NCBI GenBank assembly: GCA_002423895.1
Contig: DIOL01000012.1
Location: 61,209-125,208 of the forward strand
Direction of reading: 5' to 3'
Source of the DNA: Bacteroidales bacterium UBA5515
GTDB taxonomy: Bacteria > Bacteroidota > Bacteroidia > Bacteroidales > P3
DNA length: 64,000 bases
Shown here: positions 55,501 to 63,318 of the stretch, piece by piece
Position numbering within the stretch: the first letter of the stretch is position 1
Layout of the letters: each line of letters opens with the position of its first letter
Program-made: the position numbers and the translations under genes
The notes under the pieces: model-generated
What the model was told of the DNA's origin: nothing
Database searches by the model: none
What the model saw: only the letters and a program-made list of their open reading frames with translations

Positions 55501-56165
55501 CAAATCAATATCTTATGTGCATCAAAATCATTGGCATTAACATAGTGTACATCATTTGTGGCAATAACCTTAACTCCATATTTTTTAGCAATTTCAATTA
55601 TTATTGGTTTAACTAAGGCTTGTTCTTCCAGTCCATGGTCTTGAATTTCCAAATAATAATCATCGCCAAAAACACTCTTGTATTCTTGAACAGTTTTTTC
55701 TGCATCTTGAATATTGTTAGAAAGAATGAATTGAGGGACAATACCTCCCAAACAAGCTGAAGAACAAATTAAACCTTCGCTATATTCAAAAAGGAGTTCT
55801 TTATCTATTCTTGAAGTACGATAAAATGAATCAGGTTCAAAAGATAGAGAACTTAACTTTATTAGGTTTTGATAACCCTTTGCATTCTTGGCAATTAAGA
55901 TTAAGTGATCTCCACTAAAATTCTTTCCATCTTTCTTTAAACGACTTCCTCTTGCAACATACACTTCACTTCCAATTAATGGTTTAATCCCTTCTTTGGT
56001 TGCTTTATTATGAAAATCTAAAACACCATACATATTACCATGATCGGTAATAGCCAAAGCATCCATTGAGAATTCTTTAGCTTTATTTATTAATCCAGAA
56101 ATGCTGGCAGCACCATCCAAGATAGAGTATTGAGAGTGAACGTGAAGATGAGTAAAATTTGCCAT
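52548..56165 (-). CDS. dnaE: DNA polymerase III alpha subunit
   Basis: This is the replicative polymerase. The 1205 residues begin with the PHP domain (HLHVHSQYSILDGAA, about 6-20). The polymerase palm follows with GPGRGSAAGSVVAYCLGI and the catalytic aspartates in LPDIDVDFDDEGR, then fingers (GKKQKAVMNDLKEKF), a helix-hairpin-helix region and a C-terminal OB fold (ILYFVGMIINSQEKMTKTGK, about 1020-1040). Length fits Bacteroidota DnaE. No exonuclease is inserted in the PHP domain, so proofreading must come from a DnaQ-type protein; one is encoded at 57419-58036. Confidence 0.97.
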   Translation of the reverse strand: MANFTHLHVHSQYSILDGAASISGLINKAKEFSMDALAITDHGNMYGVLDFHNKATKEGIKPLIGSEVYVARGSRLKKDGKNFSGDHLILIAKNAKGYQNLIKLSSLSFEPDSFYRTSRIDKELLFEYSEGLICSSACLGGIVPQFILSNNIQDAEKTVQEYKSVFGDDYYLEIQDHGLEEQALVKPIIIEIAKKYGVKVIATNDVHYVNANDFDAHKILICLNTGQKLSEYSKMHYTGFEYFKSQEEMLERFKDCPEAITNTQEIVDKVEIFALNRDPILPVFDIPKSFGKIEDYFEKYPKERIEQEYSEKDIIKKGGYEKIVRTKFDHEYLKHLTYIGAKKRYGEEISKDLQERIDFELSTIENMGFPGYFLIVQDFINYSQEHLDVIVGPGRGSAAGSVVAYCLGITAIDPIKYGLLFERFLNPDRISLPDIDVDFDDEGRARVLEYVQEKYGSSHVAQIITFGAMAAKSAIRDVARVLELPLPESDRLAKLVPEKPGTTLEQAYKEVPELNDALENGSELVKKTLKFAKELEGSIRNIGTHACGVIIGPDELSKYIPLASATAKDGQSIITQFEGKFVEDVGMIKMDFLGLKTLSIIKDTCVNIQKSHQKHINPREIPLDDKATYELFQRGDSIGTFQFESDGMRQHMQNLKPDRFEDLIAMNALYRPGPMQYIPNYIARKHKTEKIDYEFPEIMEKYLGETYGITVYQEQVMQLSQAIAGFTKGEADKLRKAMGKKQKAVMNDLKEKFMKGSKEKGLDLDLVDKIWHDWEKFAEYAFNKSHSTCYAYIAYQTAWLKAHYPADFMASVLTHNLSDIKKITYYIEEAQKQKISVLGPDINESEINFAVNKKGEIRFGLAAIKSVGVNAAQEILRERDENGPFLTPFDFIKRANVNKRCVEALISAGAFDCFTDYHRAQYFQLVKTTNNGDESIIERLIRYGNKIKNNENSTQVSLFGDSTEDNYTDPEIPKCEEWTKNQILKQEKESIGFYISGHPLDKFSLEKKLFENAKLSELSESLIPFENKILYFVGMIINSQEKMTKTGKNYGSFVFEDETSNREITLFSKDYINFHKYLIDGLFVLLKATVKKKGWGDENSKDSLEFKVLQIEELDEILDKYAKSIKLVMPIENLNNEFVEKVVKAAKKSKGNCLVSFFIIDSENDVEVTLKARKHMVSIPKFLEEIKPFIENRTIYSYEVEKSTM

Positions 56166-56199
56166 AAAATAAAAACTGTTTTATAAATCGAATATCTTG

Positions 56200-56207
56200 C
56201 AAAGATA
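56200..56207 (-). promoter_or_regulatory. -7 box of dnaE
   Basis: Minus strand TATCTTTG matches TAnnTTTG and ends 34 bp before the dnaE ATG. It would also serve queG. No TTTG is clear at -33. Confidence 0.5.
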
Positions 56208-56349
56208 AATAACTTCCCTCCTAAAATAAAGAGAAATTAAAAATAAAATTTTTCTACATAAATATGAATTCATTTGATTTGTAGTATGCTTTTAGATAAA
56301 AACATTATTAATTAAGTTATAGGCTAATAGTAGTTTTATAATAATATTG

Positions 56350-56357
56350 TAACTTTG
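56350..56357 (+). promoter_or_regulatory. -7 box of mnmA, at a leaderless spacing
   Basis: TAACTTTG matches TAnnTTTG and ends only 4 bp before the ATG of mnmA, so transcription would begin at or next to the start codon. No clear -33 element is seen. Confidence 0.5.
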
Positions 56358-56361
56358 CAGC

Positions 56362-57426
56362 ATGAAAATTGCAGCATTGGTTTCTGGAGGAGTAGACAGT
56401 TCGGTTGTTGTTCATCAGCTAAAAGAGATGGGCTATGACCCTACAATATTCTATATAAAGATTGGAATGGAGGACAAGGATGGTTATATTGATTGCCCTT
56501 CGGAAGAAGATATTGAGATAACATCTTATATTGCAAAAAAATATGGATGTAAATTTGAAATAGTTTCTCTACAAGAGGATTATTGGGAAGAGGTTGTTTC
56601 CTACACAATTGAAGCTGTTAGAAGGGGTTTAACTCCCAATCCTGATATGATGTGCAATAAGTTAATTAAGTTTGGTGCATTTGAAAGAAAATGGGGAAAA
56701 GAATTCGATAAGATTGCAACAGGACACTACTGCACCACAACTGAAATTGATGATAAAACATTCCTTTCTACTGCCAAAGATAAAAACAAAGACCAAACTT
56801 ATTTCTTGGGTCAGATTAACTATATGCAGGTCTCAAGAATCATGTTTCCAATAGGAAATCTCCTTAAAAAAGAAGTTAGAGAGATAGCAAAAGAGAATCA
56901 TTTACCAAGTGCTTTCAGAAAAGACAGTCAAGGCATTTGCTTTTTAGGCAAAATAAATTATAATGATTTTATCCGCAGGTATTTGGGAGAGAAGAAAGGA
57001 GATATTATTGAACTTGAAACAGGGAAAAAATTAGGTACTCATAATGGGTATTGGTTTCATACCATTGGACAAAGAAAAGGATTAGGCCTAAGTGGAGGTC
57101 CTTGGTTTGTTGTACAGAAAGATATTGATGAAAATATTCTTTACGTTTCTCAAGGTTACGATCCTCAAACTCAATATGGAAAAGTTGTAAATCTTAGTGG
57201 TTTTGAGTTTATTACTGAGGATGTTTGGGGCAATTTTTCCGATGAAAAAGATATATTGTTTAAAATTCGCCACACTCCTGACTTTACTCAAGGTAAGTTG
57301 ACTAAAATAAACGATATTTATAGAATAGAATCTAAGGATAAAATACAAGGAATTGCCTCAGGACAATTTGGAGTAATTTATGATAATGAAGCGAAACTTT
57401 GTTTGGGAAGTGGAGTAATTATTTAA
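56362..57426 (+). CDS. mnmA: tRNA 2-thiouridylase
   Basis: This enzyme thiolates U34 of tRNA. The 354 residues have the ATP-binding PP-loop SGGVDSSV (8-15), the catalytic cysteines in NPDMMCNKLIKFG (Cys about 101) and KDSQGICFLGKI (Cys about 197), and GQRKGLGLSGGPWFVV in the C-part. With mnmG it completes the mnm5s2U-type modification. It converges on and overlaps the exonuclease gene by 8 bp. Confidence 0.96.
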   Translation: MKIAALVSGGVDSSVVVHQLKEMGYDPTIFYIKIGMEDKDGYIDCPSEEDIEITSYIAKKYGCKFEIVSLQEDYWEEVVSYTIEAVRRGLTPNPDMMCNKLIKFGAFERKWGKEFDKIATGHYCTTTEIDDKTFLSTAKDKNKDQTYFLGQINYMQVSRIMFPIGNLLKKEVREIAKENHLPSAFRKDSQGICFLGKINYNDFIRRYLGEKKGDIIELETGKKLGTHNGYWFHTIGQRKGLGLSGGPWFVVQKDIDENILYVSQGYDPQTQYGKVVNLSGFEFITEDVWGNFSDEKDILFKIRHTPDFTQGKLTKINDIYRIESKDKIQGIASGQFGVIYDNEAKLCLGSGVII

Positions 57427-58036
57427 TATTCAACTTCTCTTGTCTTCTTAGTTGTTTTAAAATATCTCTTTCCTGCTTTGCAAGTTTTTCTTCTTTTGTT
57501 GCTTTATTTGTTATTTTCTTAAGAGTATTAAAGTCCTCAATACCCATTATTTCCATTTCTCTAATCAATAACCTTGCACAAGCATATGCGTCAGAATCAG
57601 CATTATGATGAGAAAATTCGATTTTTTCTTGCTCACAAAGAAAGTCTAAAGAATATTTAGTGGAGTCTTTCCATGTTAAACGTGCAATTTGATATGTGCA
57701 GAAATAATTAAATTTAGGAACATCTATCTTATAATGGTCTAAAGTTTTACGTAAAATTCCAATATCGAAACTTGCATTATGAGCAACCAAAGTTTGATTC
57801 TCAATATAAGGTTTAATATCAATCCAAAGTTCATCAAATTCAGGTTCAAACTTTACATCTTCCTTCTTTATTCCATGAATTTTTTGTGCGTAGAAGTGAA
57901 AATAAGGATAACAAGCAGGTTTTATTAGCCATTGTTTCACCAAAACAATTTCAGAATCTTTTACTACAGCAATACCTAAAGAACACGGGTGAGTGGGGTC
58001 AGCAGTCTCAAAATCAATGGCAACGAAATCAAGCAT
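57419..58036 (-). CDS. DnaQ-like 3'-5' exonuclease, DEDDh type
   Basis: The 205-residue protein begins with the ExoI motif VAIDFETADPTHPCSLGIAVV (Asp8 and Glu10 bind metal), has ExoII HNASFDIGILRKTL and the DEDDh ExoIII HHNADSDAYACARLL. It could be the proofreading epsilon subunit for the DnaE encoded 1.3 kb away, or a separate exonuclease; the sequence alone does not decide. The C-terminus is Lys/Glu-rich (EEKLAKQERDILKQLRRQEK). Its -7 box is minus strand TAAATTTG at 58081-58074. Confidence 0.88.
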   Translation of the reverse strand: MLDFVAIDFETADPTHPCSLGIAVVKDSEIVLVKQWLIKPACYPYFHFYAQKIHGIKKEDVKFEPEFDELWIDIKPYIENQTLVAHNASFDIGILRKTLDHYKIDVPKFNYFCTYQIARLTWKDSTKYSLDFLCEQEKIEFSHHNADSDAYACARLLIREMEIMGIEDFNTLKKITNKATKEEKLAKQERDILKQLRRQEKLNIK

Positions 58037-58298
58037 AGATCATATTTATAAAAGGTTTAGATTTTTTGTGGTGCAAATTTACAAAAATTCATACTAAAAT
58101 CCTCCTTTTTTATTGAAATAAATTGAATTAATATCTCAAAATAGGCATGTTAGATATAGAGTAAACTAAGAATATATAAGGGAAAAAGTTCTCTATTAAA
58201 AAATATTTTTTTGTTTTTCTTCAAATAAATTTCTCTTTATTTGATATAAGTGTATTAAATCCTTGTTATAGTTTAAAAAGATAAGGTATAAAATTGCT

Positions 58299-58400
58299 AT
58301 GGTCGTACCATAATACTATTATGGTACGACCTTAATTGAATAAGGTACGACCATACTGAAAGTAACGTACGACCATACTATGATTATGTACGTACCATAC
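58299..58400. repeat. Phased-word array of GGTACGACC, about 22-bp period
   Basis: Five related words, GGTCGTACC (inverted), GGTACGACC, GGTACGACC, CGTACGACC and a GTACGTACC variant, centre near 58305, 58327, 58348, 58370 and 58392. The steps are 22, 21, 22 and 22 bp. Flanking CATAC or CCATA is often kept, and the A+T-rich spacers differ. Confidence 0.85.
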
Positions 58401-58612
58401 AGAATTTATTCCTTATTTAAATAAGTTTTTTCTTGATTTAAGTAATCTCTTCCCTTATATAAATTAAAAATATATTGGTTTAAATACAGAGTTAAGTCTT
58501 TTAATTACTGAGTAATGCAGATTAAAAGCATTCTTGTATTATCTTATTATCTAATTGATATATTAAAGAGAATTTTCTACAGCTTAATATGTATAAATAA
58601 TTAATGTTGATA

Positions 58613-58660
58613 GAATAAAAAAGAAATAGGCGAGTAATTATTTTAAAACTACTCGCCTAT
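58613..58660 (-). terminator. Intrinsic terminator of the DsbD-like gene
   Basis: On the minus strand ATAGGCGAGTA (58660-58650) pairs with TACTCGCCTAT (58636-58626) across a 13-base loop and is followed by TTTCTTTTTT. It lies 29 bp after the stop codon of the DsbD-like gene. Confidence 0.88.
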
Positions 58661-58688
58661 AATATTAATAAGGTATTGACCTTAAGTC

Positions 58689-60716
58689 TTATTTTTTAAA
58701 GTTTGCCTTTCCTTCTTCCAAGAACTTGATGAAATTATTCACATTTCTGTCATAACTCTTTGGAGTATTGAGAACTTTTCCGTCTGCACTCATTAAAACA
58801 TATAAAGGTTGAGCATTAGCATTAAAATGTTCTATTTGATAGTTGTGATTTCTCTTACCAAGGGTTTTCAAAACTCTACCATCCTTTAGAGTAACCCATT
58901 CATTTTTTGCTAGCTCAATAGTATTTTCATCGCAATAAAGAGCAACCATTACATAATCCTCTTGAAGGATTTTCTTAACACCTGGATCTACCCAAACATA
59001 GTTTTCCATTTCTCTGCAATTTGCACAAGTTTTTCCAGTAAAGTCTATAAATAAAGGTTTGTTGACTTTTCTTGCGTACGCTTTTGCTTCTTCCAAATCA
59101 AAGAATCCTTCAAAACCTGTTGGCATATGTAATTTATCTGCATACTTTCTATTTGCTGGTAGTCCTTCCTCATCCCCTGATGATTTTGAAGAAGAGTTTT
59201 CAAATATAATTCTCCCAAGATCAAAATCCTGAGTTGTTGGAGGTGGGATATAACCTGAGATAGCTTTTAATGGTGCTCCAAACATTCCAGGAATCATATA
59301 AACCACAAAAGAAAATATAATTATTGAAGAGAATAATCTTCCTACTGATATTTTTTCAAGGTCTTTATCTCCTTTAAATTTTAGTTTACCAAGGAAGTAG
59401 AAACCAAGTAGAGTAAATACAACTATCCACAATGCAAGATAAGTCTCTCTATCCAATATTCCCCAACCTGCACTTAAATCAGCCATTGAAAGGAATTTCA
59501 AACCAAGTGCTATTTCTAAGAAACCAAATACAATCTTTACTGTATTTAACCATGAACCTGATTTCATCTTGCTCATAACTGAAGGGAACATAGCTAAAAG
59601 TGTAAATGGAAGTGCAAATCCAATAGCAAAGCCAATCATTGAAATAAAGAATACAAAGCTATTGCTTGAGCCTGAAGCCATTTCTATTAATGCAGCTCCA
59701 AGTATTGGACCTGTACAAGAGAAAGAAACTAAAACTGTTGTTAATGCAATAAAGAATGAACCTAAATACCCTCCCTTATCTGCTTTTTGGTCAGATTTGT
59801 TAATCCATGAAGAAGGAAGTGTAATTTCAAACATTCCAAAGAAAGAGAATGCGAATATCATAAATATCACAAAGAACAATAAATTAGGAACCCAGTGAGT
59901 TGAGATTAGATACATTGCATCCTTGCCTAATAATAAGGTAAGAACAAGCCCAAGAACTGCGAAAATAAATATAATTGAGCCTCCAAAGAAATAAGCTTGT
60001 TTTAACCCTTTCTTTTTATCTTTATTACCTTTCATAAAGAAAGATATTGTCATAGGTATCATTGGGAACACACAAGGAGTAATCAAAGCTAAAAGGCCAG
60101 CTCCAAAAGAAATTAAAAATACCATTAATAAGGATTTATCCTTAACTGAATTTGAAGAAGAATCTGAAACTGTAATTGTACTTGTTTCACTAATTGCCCC
60201 TTTATCATTTTGAGTATCTGTTGAAGTTCCGGTTTCAGTAACAACTTCTGACATTTGAGAAGCTTTAGGATTACCCTTTATATCAAAACTAAATGCAACA
60301 TCTTCTGGAGGTATGCAACTTCCTTTTTCGCATAATTGAAAATTAACACTACCTTTTACCTTAAAGTCTTTTTCACTTCTAACCTTAATCTTTTGACGGA
60401 ATAGCACTGTCCCTCCAAAATGTTTTGTAGTATCTTTTGCATACTTGTCATATTCAGCTATTGCTTTTGGTTCAATAACTTTACCTATTCTTTGGTAGTC
60501 ATTACTTTTTTCAAATTCAAAAACAATTGGAAGTTCTGTTCCTCTTGTGTATTGAGAATAAATATGCCATCCATCTCCTAATTTAACTTTAAGTTGTAAT
60601 TCAGAAATGGAGTCATTAATCTTTTTTGTCTTGAAATCCCATTTTGCTTGGGAGAAAACACTGCTTGCAAACAACATAATTGCAGCCAGTGTAAGTGTAA
60701 TTTTTAATTGTTTCAT
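58689..60716 (-). CDS. DsbD-like thiol:disulfide interchange protein
   Basis: This membrane protein passes reducing power from the cytoplasm to the envelope. The 675 residues have a signal peptide (ending FSQA at about 24), an N-terminal DsbD-alpha-like domain with Cys pair LCEKGSCIPP (about 132-141), and eight or so membrane helices (about 200-490) with the paired cysteines in TPCVFPM and SCTGPILGA. A C-terminal thioredoxin-like domain with CANC in DFTGKTCANCREM (about 577) completes it. All three Cys pairs of DsbD are present. It lies 27 bp after the EnvC-like gene. Confidence 0.92.
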   Translation of the reverse strand: MKQLKITLTLAAIMLFASSVFSQAKWDFKTKKINDSISELQLKVKLGDGWHIYSQYTRGTELPIVFEFEKSNDYQRIGKVIEPKAIAEYDKYAKDTTKHFGGTVLFRQKIKVRSEKDFKVKGSVNFQLCEKGSCIPPEDVAFSFDIKGNPKASQMSEVVTETGTSTDTQNDKGAISETSTITVSDSSSNSVKDKSLLMVFLISFGAGLLALITPCVFPMIPMTISFFMKGNKDKKKGLKQAYFFGGSIIFIFAVLGLVLTLLLGKDAMYLISTHWVPNLLFFVIFMIFAFSFFGMFEITLPSSWINKSDQKADKGGYLGSFFIALTTVLVSFSCTGPILGAALIEMASGSSNSFVFFISMIGFAIGFALPFTLLAMFPSVMSKMKSGSWLNTVKIVFGFLEIALGLKFLSMADLSAGWGILDRETYLALWIVVFTLLGFYFLGKLKFKGDKDLEKISVGRLFSSIIIFSFVVYMIPGMFGAPLKAISGYIPPPTTQDFDLGRIIFENSSSKSSGDEEGLPANRKYADKLHMPTGFEGFFDLEEAKAYARKVNKPLFIDFTGKTCANCREMENYVWVDPGVKKILQEDYVMVALYCDENTIELAKNEWVTLKDGRVLKTLGKRNHNYQIEHFNANAQPLYVLMSADGKVLNTPKSYDRNVNNFIKFLEEGKANFKK

Positions 60717-60743
60717 ATGTTTTTAAGTGTTAATTATCTTCGT

Positions 60744-62039
60744 TTATTTTATCCAAGCAGAAGGATTTTGCTTAGAACTTCCTTTCCAAACTTGGAAATT
60801 GAATTCAGAAACATTTTCACTATTTGTATAAACAGTACCTATGGTTTGCTTAGTTGAAACTTTTGAACCAACAGAAACACTAACAGAAGAAAGGTTAGTG
60901 TAAACTGTAAGATATTCTCCATGGCGAATTATAATGTTTTGCTGTCCAGTTGGTCCAATAAATATTTTAGAAACTACTCCATCAAATACTGCTCTAACAG
61001 AACTTCCTCGAGGCGTTTGAATATCTATTCCGTTATTTTCAATCATTATACCCTTTATGTCAGGATGAGGATGAGTACCAAAACGACTTGTAATAACTCC
61101 TTGTGGAACAGGCCATGGCAGTCTTCCTTTGTTGGCAGAGAAACTATTTGAAAGTTTAATTTCTTCAGGAGTTGAACTCATTACATAAACATTTGATTTA
61201 GCTCCTGATTCTTTTGCATTTTCTACTTCTTTAGTTTCTTTTCTTGTGGCTCCCTTATTCTTTTTTGTAGCAATTGCAGTTTGTTTCCTTACCTCAGCAG
61301 AAATAGCAGCATTAATTTGGTTTTGCAGTTTCTTTCTTTGGGCTTGTTTTTGTTTAATTTGTTGAGTAAGTTGTTTCTCTTTCTTGCTTAAAAGATTGAT
61401 ATTTTTCTTTTTAACTTGTTCCTCTTTAGTTAGGCTTTTCTTGTTTTGTTCTTCTTGTTGAAGAAGACTTTGCTGATTCTTTTTCTTTAAAGAAAGTTCA
61501 TCGGTTTTTTTCTCTAATTCGTCAGATTTTGATTTAATATTTGCAATCATATTCTTTTGCATATCTCCATATTGTCTAAAGAAAACATAACGTTGATAGG
61601 CTTGACGATAATTCTTTGATGAGAAGATGAAAAGGAGTTTGTCCGTTGAGGTTCTGTTTCTTTGAGCATAATTAAGCATTTTAGCATAATCTTTTTTCAA
61701 AACTTCAATCTCATTATTTATTTCAACAATTGATTTTTGAGTATTTATAATTTCTCCATTAATCATATTCATTTGTCTGGAGATATTATCAATAAGTTTT
61801 TGTCGTGAAGCAATTTTTCTTTTAAGAATTGAAAGTTCGGAAGCAGACATTCTTTTTGTATTTTTTGTCTCCTTTAAAATAGCATTAATAGCATTTATTT
61901 CTCTTTCAATCTTTGCTTTCTCATCTTCTAATTTTTTTCTGTCTTGAGCATCCGAAAACAAGCAAATAAAGAGCATAAAACAAGTAAAAATAAATGTTTT
62001 AATATAGAAAAAATTGCTATTATTCTTGTTGATATACAT
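60744..62039 (-). CDS. EnvC-like coiled-coil protein with degenerate LytM domain
   Basis: The 431-residue exported protein has a signal peptide (hydrophobic core then FSDAQ, about 14-33), a long coiled coil (about 33-245) and a C-terminal M23/LytM domain (about 300-431). The zinc ligands are partly lost: the HxGxD position reads NNGIDI and the final HxH-type motif reads VYTNLS, with Asn for His in both. Such domains in EnvC and NlpD activate amidases instead of cutting peptidoglycan, so an activator role in cell division is inferred. A minus-strand TACTTTTG at 62070-62063 is its likely -7 box. Confidence 0.88.
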   Translation of the reverse strand: MYINKNNSNFFYIKTFIFTCFMLFICLFSDAQDRKKLEDEKAKIEREINAINAILKETKNTKRMSASELSILKRKIASRQKLIDNISRQMNMINGEIINTQKSIVEINNEIEVLKKDYAKMLNYAQRNRTSTDKLLFIFSSKNYRQAYQRYVFFRQYGDMQKNMIANIKSKSDELEKKTDELSLKKKNQQSLLQQEEQNKKSLTKEEQVKKKNINLLSKKEKQLTQQIKQKQAQRKKLQNQINAAISAEVRKQTAIATKKNKGATRKETKEVENAKESGAKSNVYVMSSTPEEIKLSNSFSANKGRLPWPVPQGVITSRFGTHPHPDIKGIMIENNGIDIQTPRGSSVRAVFDGVVSKIFIGPTGQQNIIIRHGEYLTVYTNLSSVSVSVGSKVSTKQTIGTVYTNSENVSEFNFQVWKGSSKQNPSAWIK

Positions 62040-62062
62040 AATTTCAGTAAAAATTTGATTGA

Positions 62063-62070
62063 CAAAAGTA
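62063..62070 (-). promoter_or_regulatory. -7 box of the EnvC-like/DsbD-like pair
   Basis: Minus strand TACTTTTG matches TAnnTTTG and ends 23 bp before the ATG. No clear -33 TTTG is seen. Confidence 0.5.
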
Positions 62071-62210
62071 CAAATAATAAATTAAATAGAAAGTATTAAT
62101 GTATTATAAGACCTTTTTAATTTATTAGAAAAATCATTTCCTTGCGCAATAAAATATGAATAAAAATACATTGTTGGATGCATTATTAATTCATTTCTAA
62201 AAAACTTTTA

Positions 62211-62218
62211 TATCTTTG
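62211..62218 (+). promoter_or_regulatory. -7 box of the DksA/TraR-lspA run
   Basis: TATCTTTG matches TAnnTTTG and ends 28 bp before the ATG at 62247. It probably also serves lspA and the CNNM gene, which follow 5 bp apart. Confidence 0.5.
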
Positions 62219-62246
62219 CAACATTAATATAAAAAAATTATTTGTT

Positions 62247-62642
62247 ATGAGTGACGATAATAAAATTGTAAAAAGGTATTCTGACGAAGAATTGAACGAA
62301 TTTAAGGAAATCATTGAAGAGAAACTAACTCAAGCTAAAGAAAATCTTGCAATGTTATTAGAAGCTTTTTCAAATGATGCTAATGATTTAGGTGACACTT
62401 CTCCAACATTTAAAGTTTTGGAGGAAGGAAGTAGTGTTTATTCTAAGGAAGAAAATGCCAATATGGCTGCAAGGCAACAAAAATTCATTAAGGATTTAGA
62501 AGCTGCTTTAATTAGAATTGAAAACAAAACTTACGGTGTATGTAGAGTTACAGGAGAGTTGATTCCTAAGGAACGTTTACGTTTAGTTCCTCACGCTACT
62601 TTAACCGTTGAAGCTAAAAATCAACAAGTCAAAAAGAAATAA
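62247..62642 (+). CDS. DksA/TraR-family protein with reduced zinc finger
   Basis: The 131 residues have a helical N-terminal half with the acidic tip region (SNDANDLGDTSPTF) followed by the finger YGVCRVTGELIPKERLRLVPHAT. A standard DksA finger has four Cys; here only one remains, and the second position of the first CxxC is Thr. The same reduced form is, to my knowledge, common in Bacteroidota. A role at the RNA polymerase secondary channel is the family expectation. It is followed 5 bp later by lspA. Confidence 0.87.
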   Translation: MSDDNKIVKRYSDEELNEFKEIIEEKLTQAKENLAMLLEAFSNDANDLGDTSPTFKVLEEGSSVYSKEENANMAARQQKFIKDLEAALIRIENKTYGVCRVTGELIPKERLRLVPHATLTVEAKNQQVKKK

Positions 62643-62647
62643 GCTAA

Positions 62648-63313
62648 ATGAAAAAACCTCTTATTCTTATCTTTATTGTTCTATTAATTGATCAAATAGT
62701 AAAGATATGGATTAAACTTAATTTGTGCATTGGAGAGGAAATCTCTTTAATTGGTGATTGGAGTAGAATTCATTTCATTGAAAACGAAGGAATGGCTTTT
62801 GGAATGAGTTTTGGTGGACAATGGGGTAAATTGCTTCTAACATTGTTTAGAATAATTGCCTCTGTTCTTATTTTTGTTTATCTTAAAAAGCTAATTGAGA
62901 AAAAAGAATCTAAGCTTATAATATATAGTATGGCTCTAATTTTTGCTGGAGCTGTAGGTAACATTATTGATTCTCTTTTCTATGGTTTAATATTCTCTGA
63001 AAGTTCTCTTTTCAATACAGCAACTATTTTTCAAGGTGGATATGGAACATTTCTTCATGGGAAGGTGGTTGATATGTTTTATTTTCCAATAATAGATACA
63101 ACTTATCCTTCTTGGATGCCTTTTGTTGGAGGAGAATCTTTCCGTTTCTTTAATGCAATTTTTAATGTTGCAGATATTTCAATAACAGTAGGTGTTTTCA
63201 TTCTAATTGTTTCTTTAATTGTTTCTCCTAAACACAAGACAGAAAATGATAATGAAGAAATATTAGATAAAGAAGGTTTAAATAATACAGATAACTCACA
63301 ATTATCTAATTAA
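62648..63313 (+). CDS. lspA: Lipoprotein signal peptidase
   Basis: This membrane aspartic peptidase removes the signal peptide of prolipoproteins. The 221 residues have four membrane helices and both catalytic aspartates, in VGNIIDSLFYG and FNVADISITVG. The product is longer than E. coli LspA (164), with an added loop between the catalytic motifs and a polar Asn/Glu tail, usual for Bacteroidota. It lies 5 bp after the DksA-like gene and 5 bp before the CNNM gene. Confidence 0.95.
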   Translation: MKKPLILIFIVLLIDQIVKIWIKLNLCIGEEISLIGDWSRIHFIENEGMAFGMSFGGQWGKLLLTLFRIIASVLIFVYLKKLIEKKESKLIIYSMALIFAGAVGNIIDSLFYGLIFSESSLFNTATIFQGGYGTFLHGKVVDMFYFPIIDTTYPSWMPFVGGESFRFFNAIFNVADISITVGVFILIVSLIVSPKHKTENDNEEILDKEGLNNTDNSQLSN

Positions 63314-63318
63314 TTGAA

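Larger units (their letters stand above)
58037..58688. other. 652-bp intergenic region
   Basis: No gene is visible. It holds the exonuclease -7 box (58081-58074, minus), the GTACGACC word array at 58299-58400 and the terminator of the DsbD-like gene at 58613-58660. The stretches 58085-58290 and 58405-58610 are A+T-rich with nothing I can name. Confidence 0.6.
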
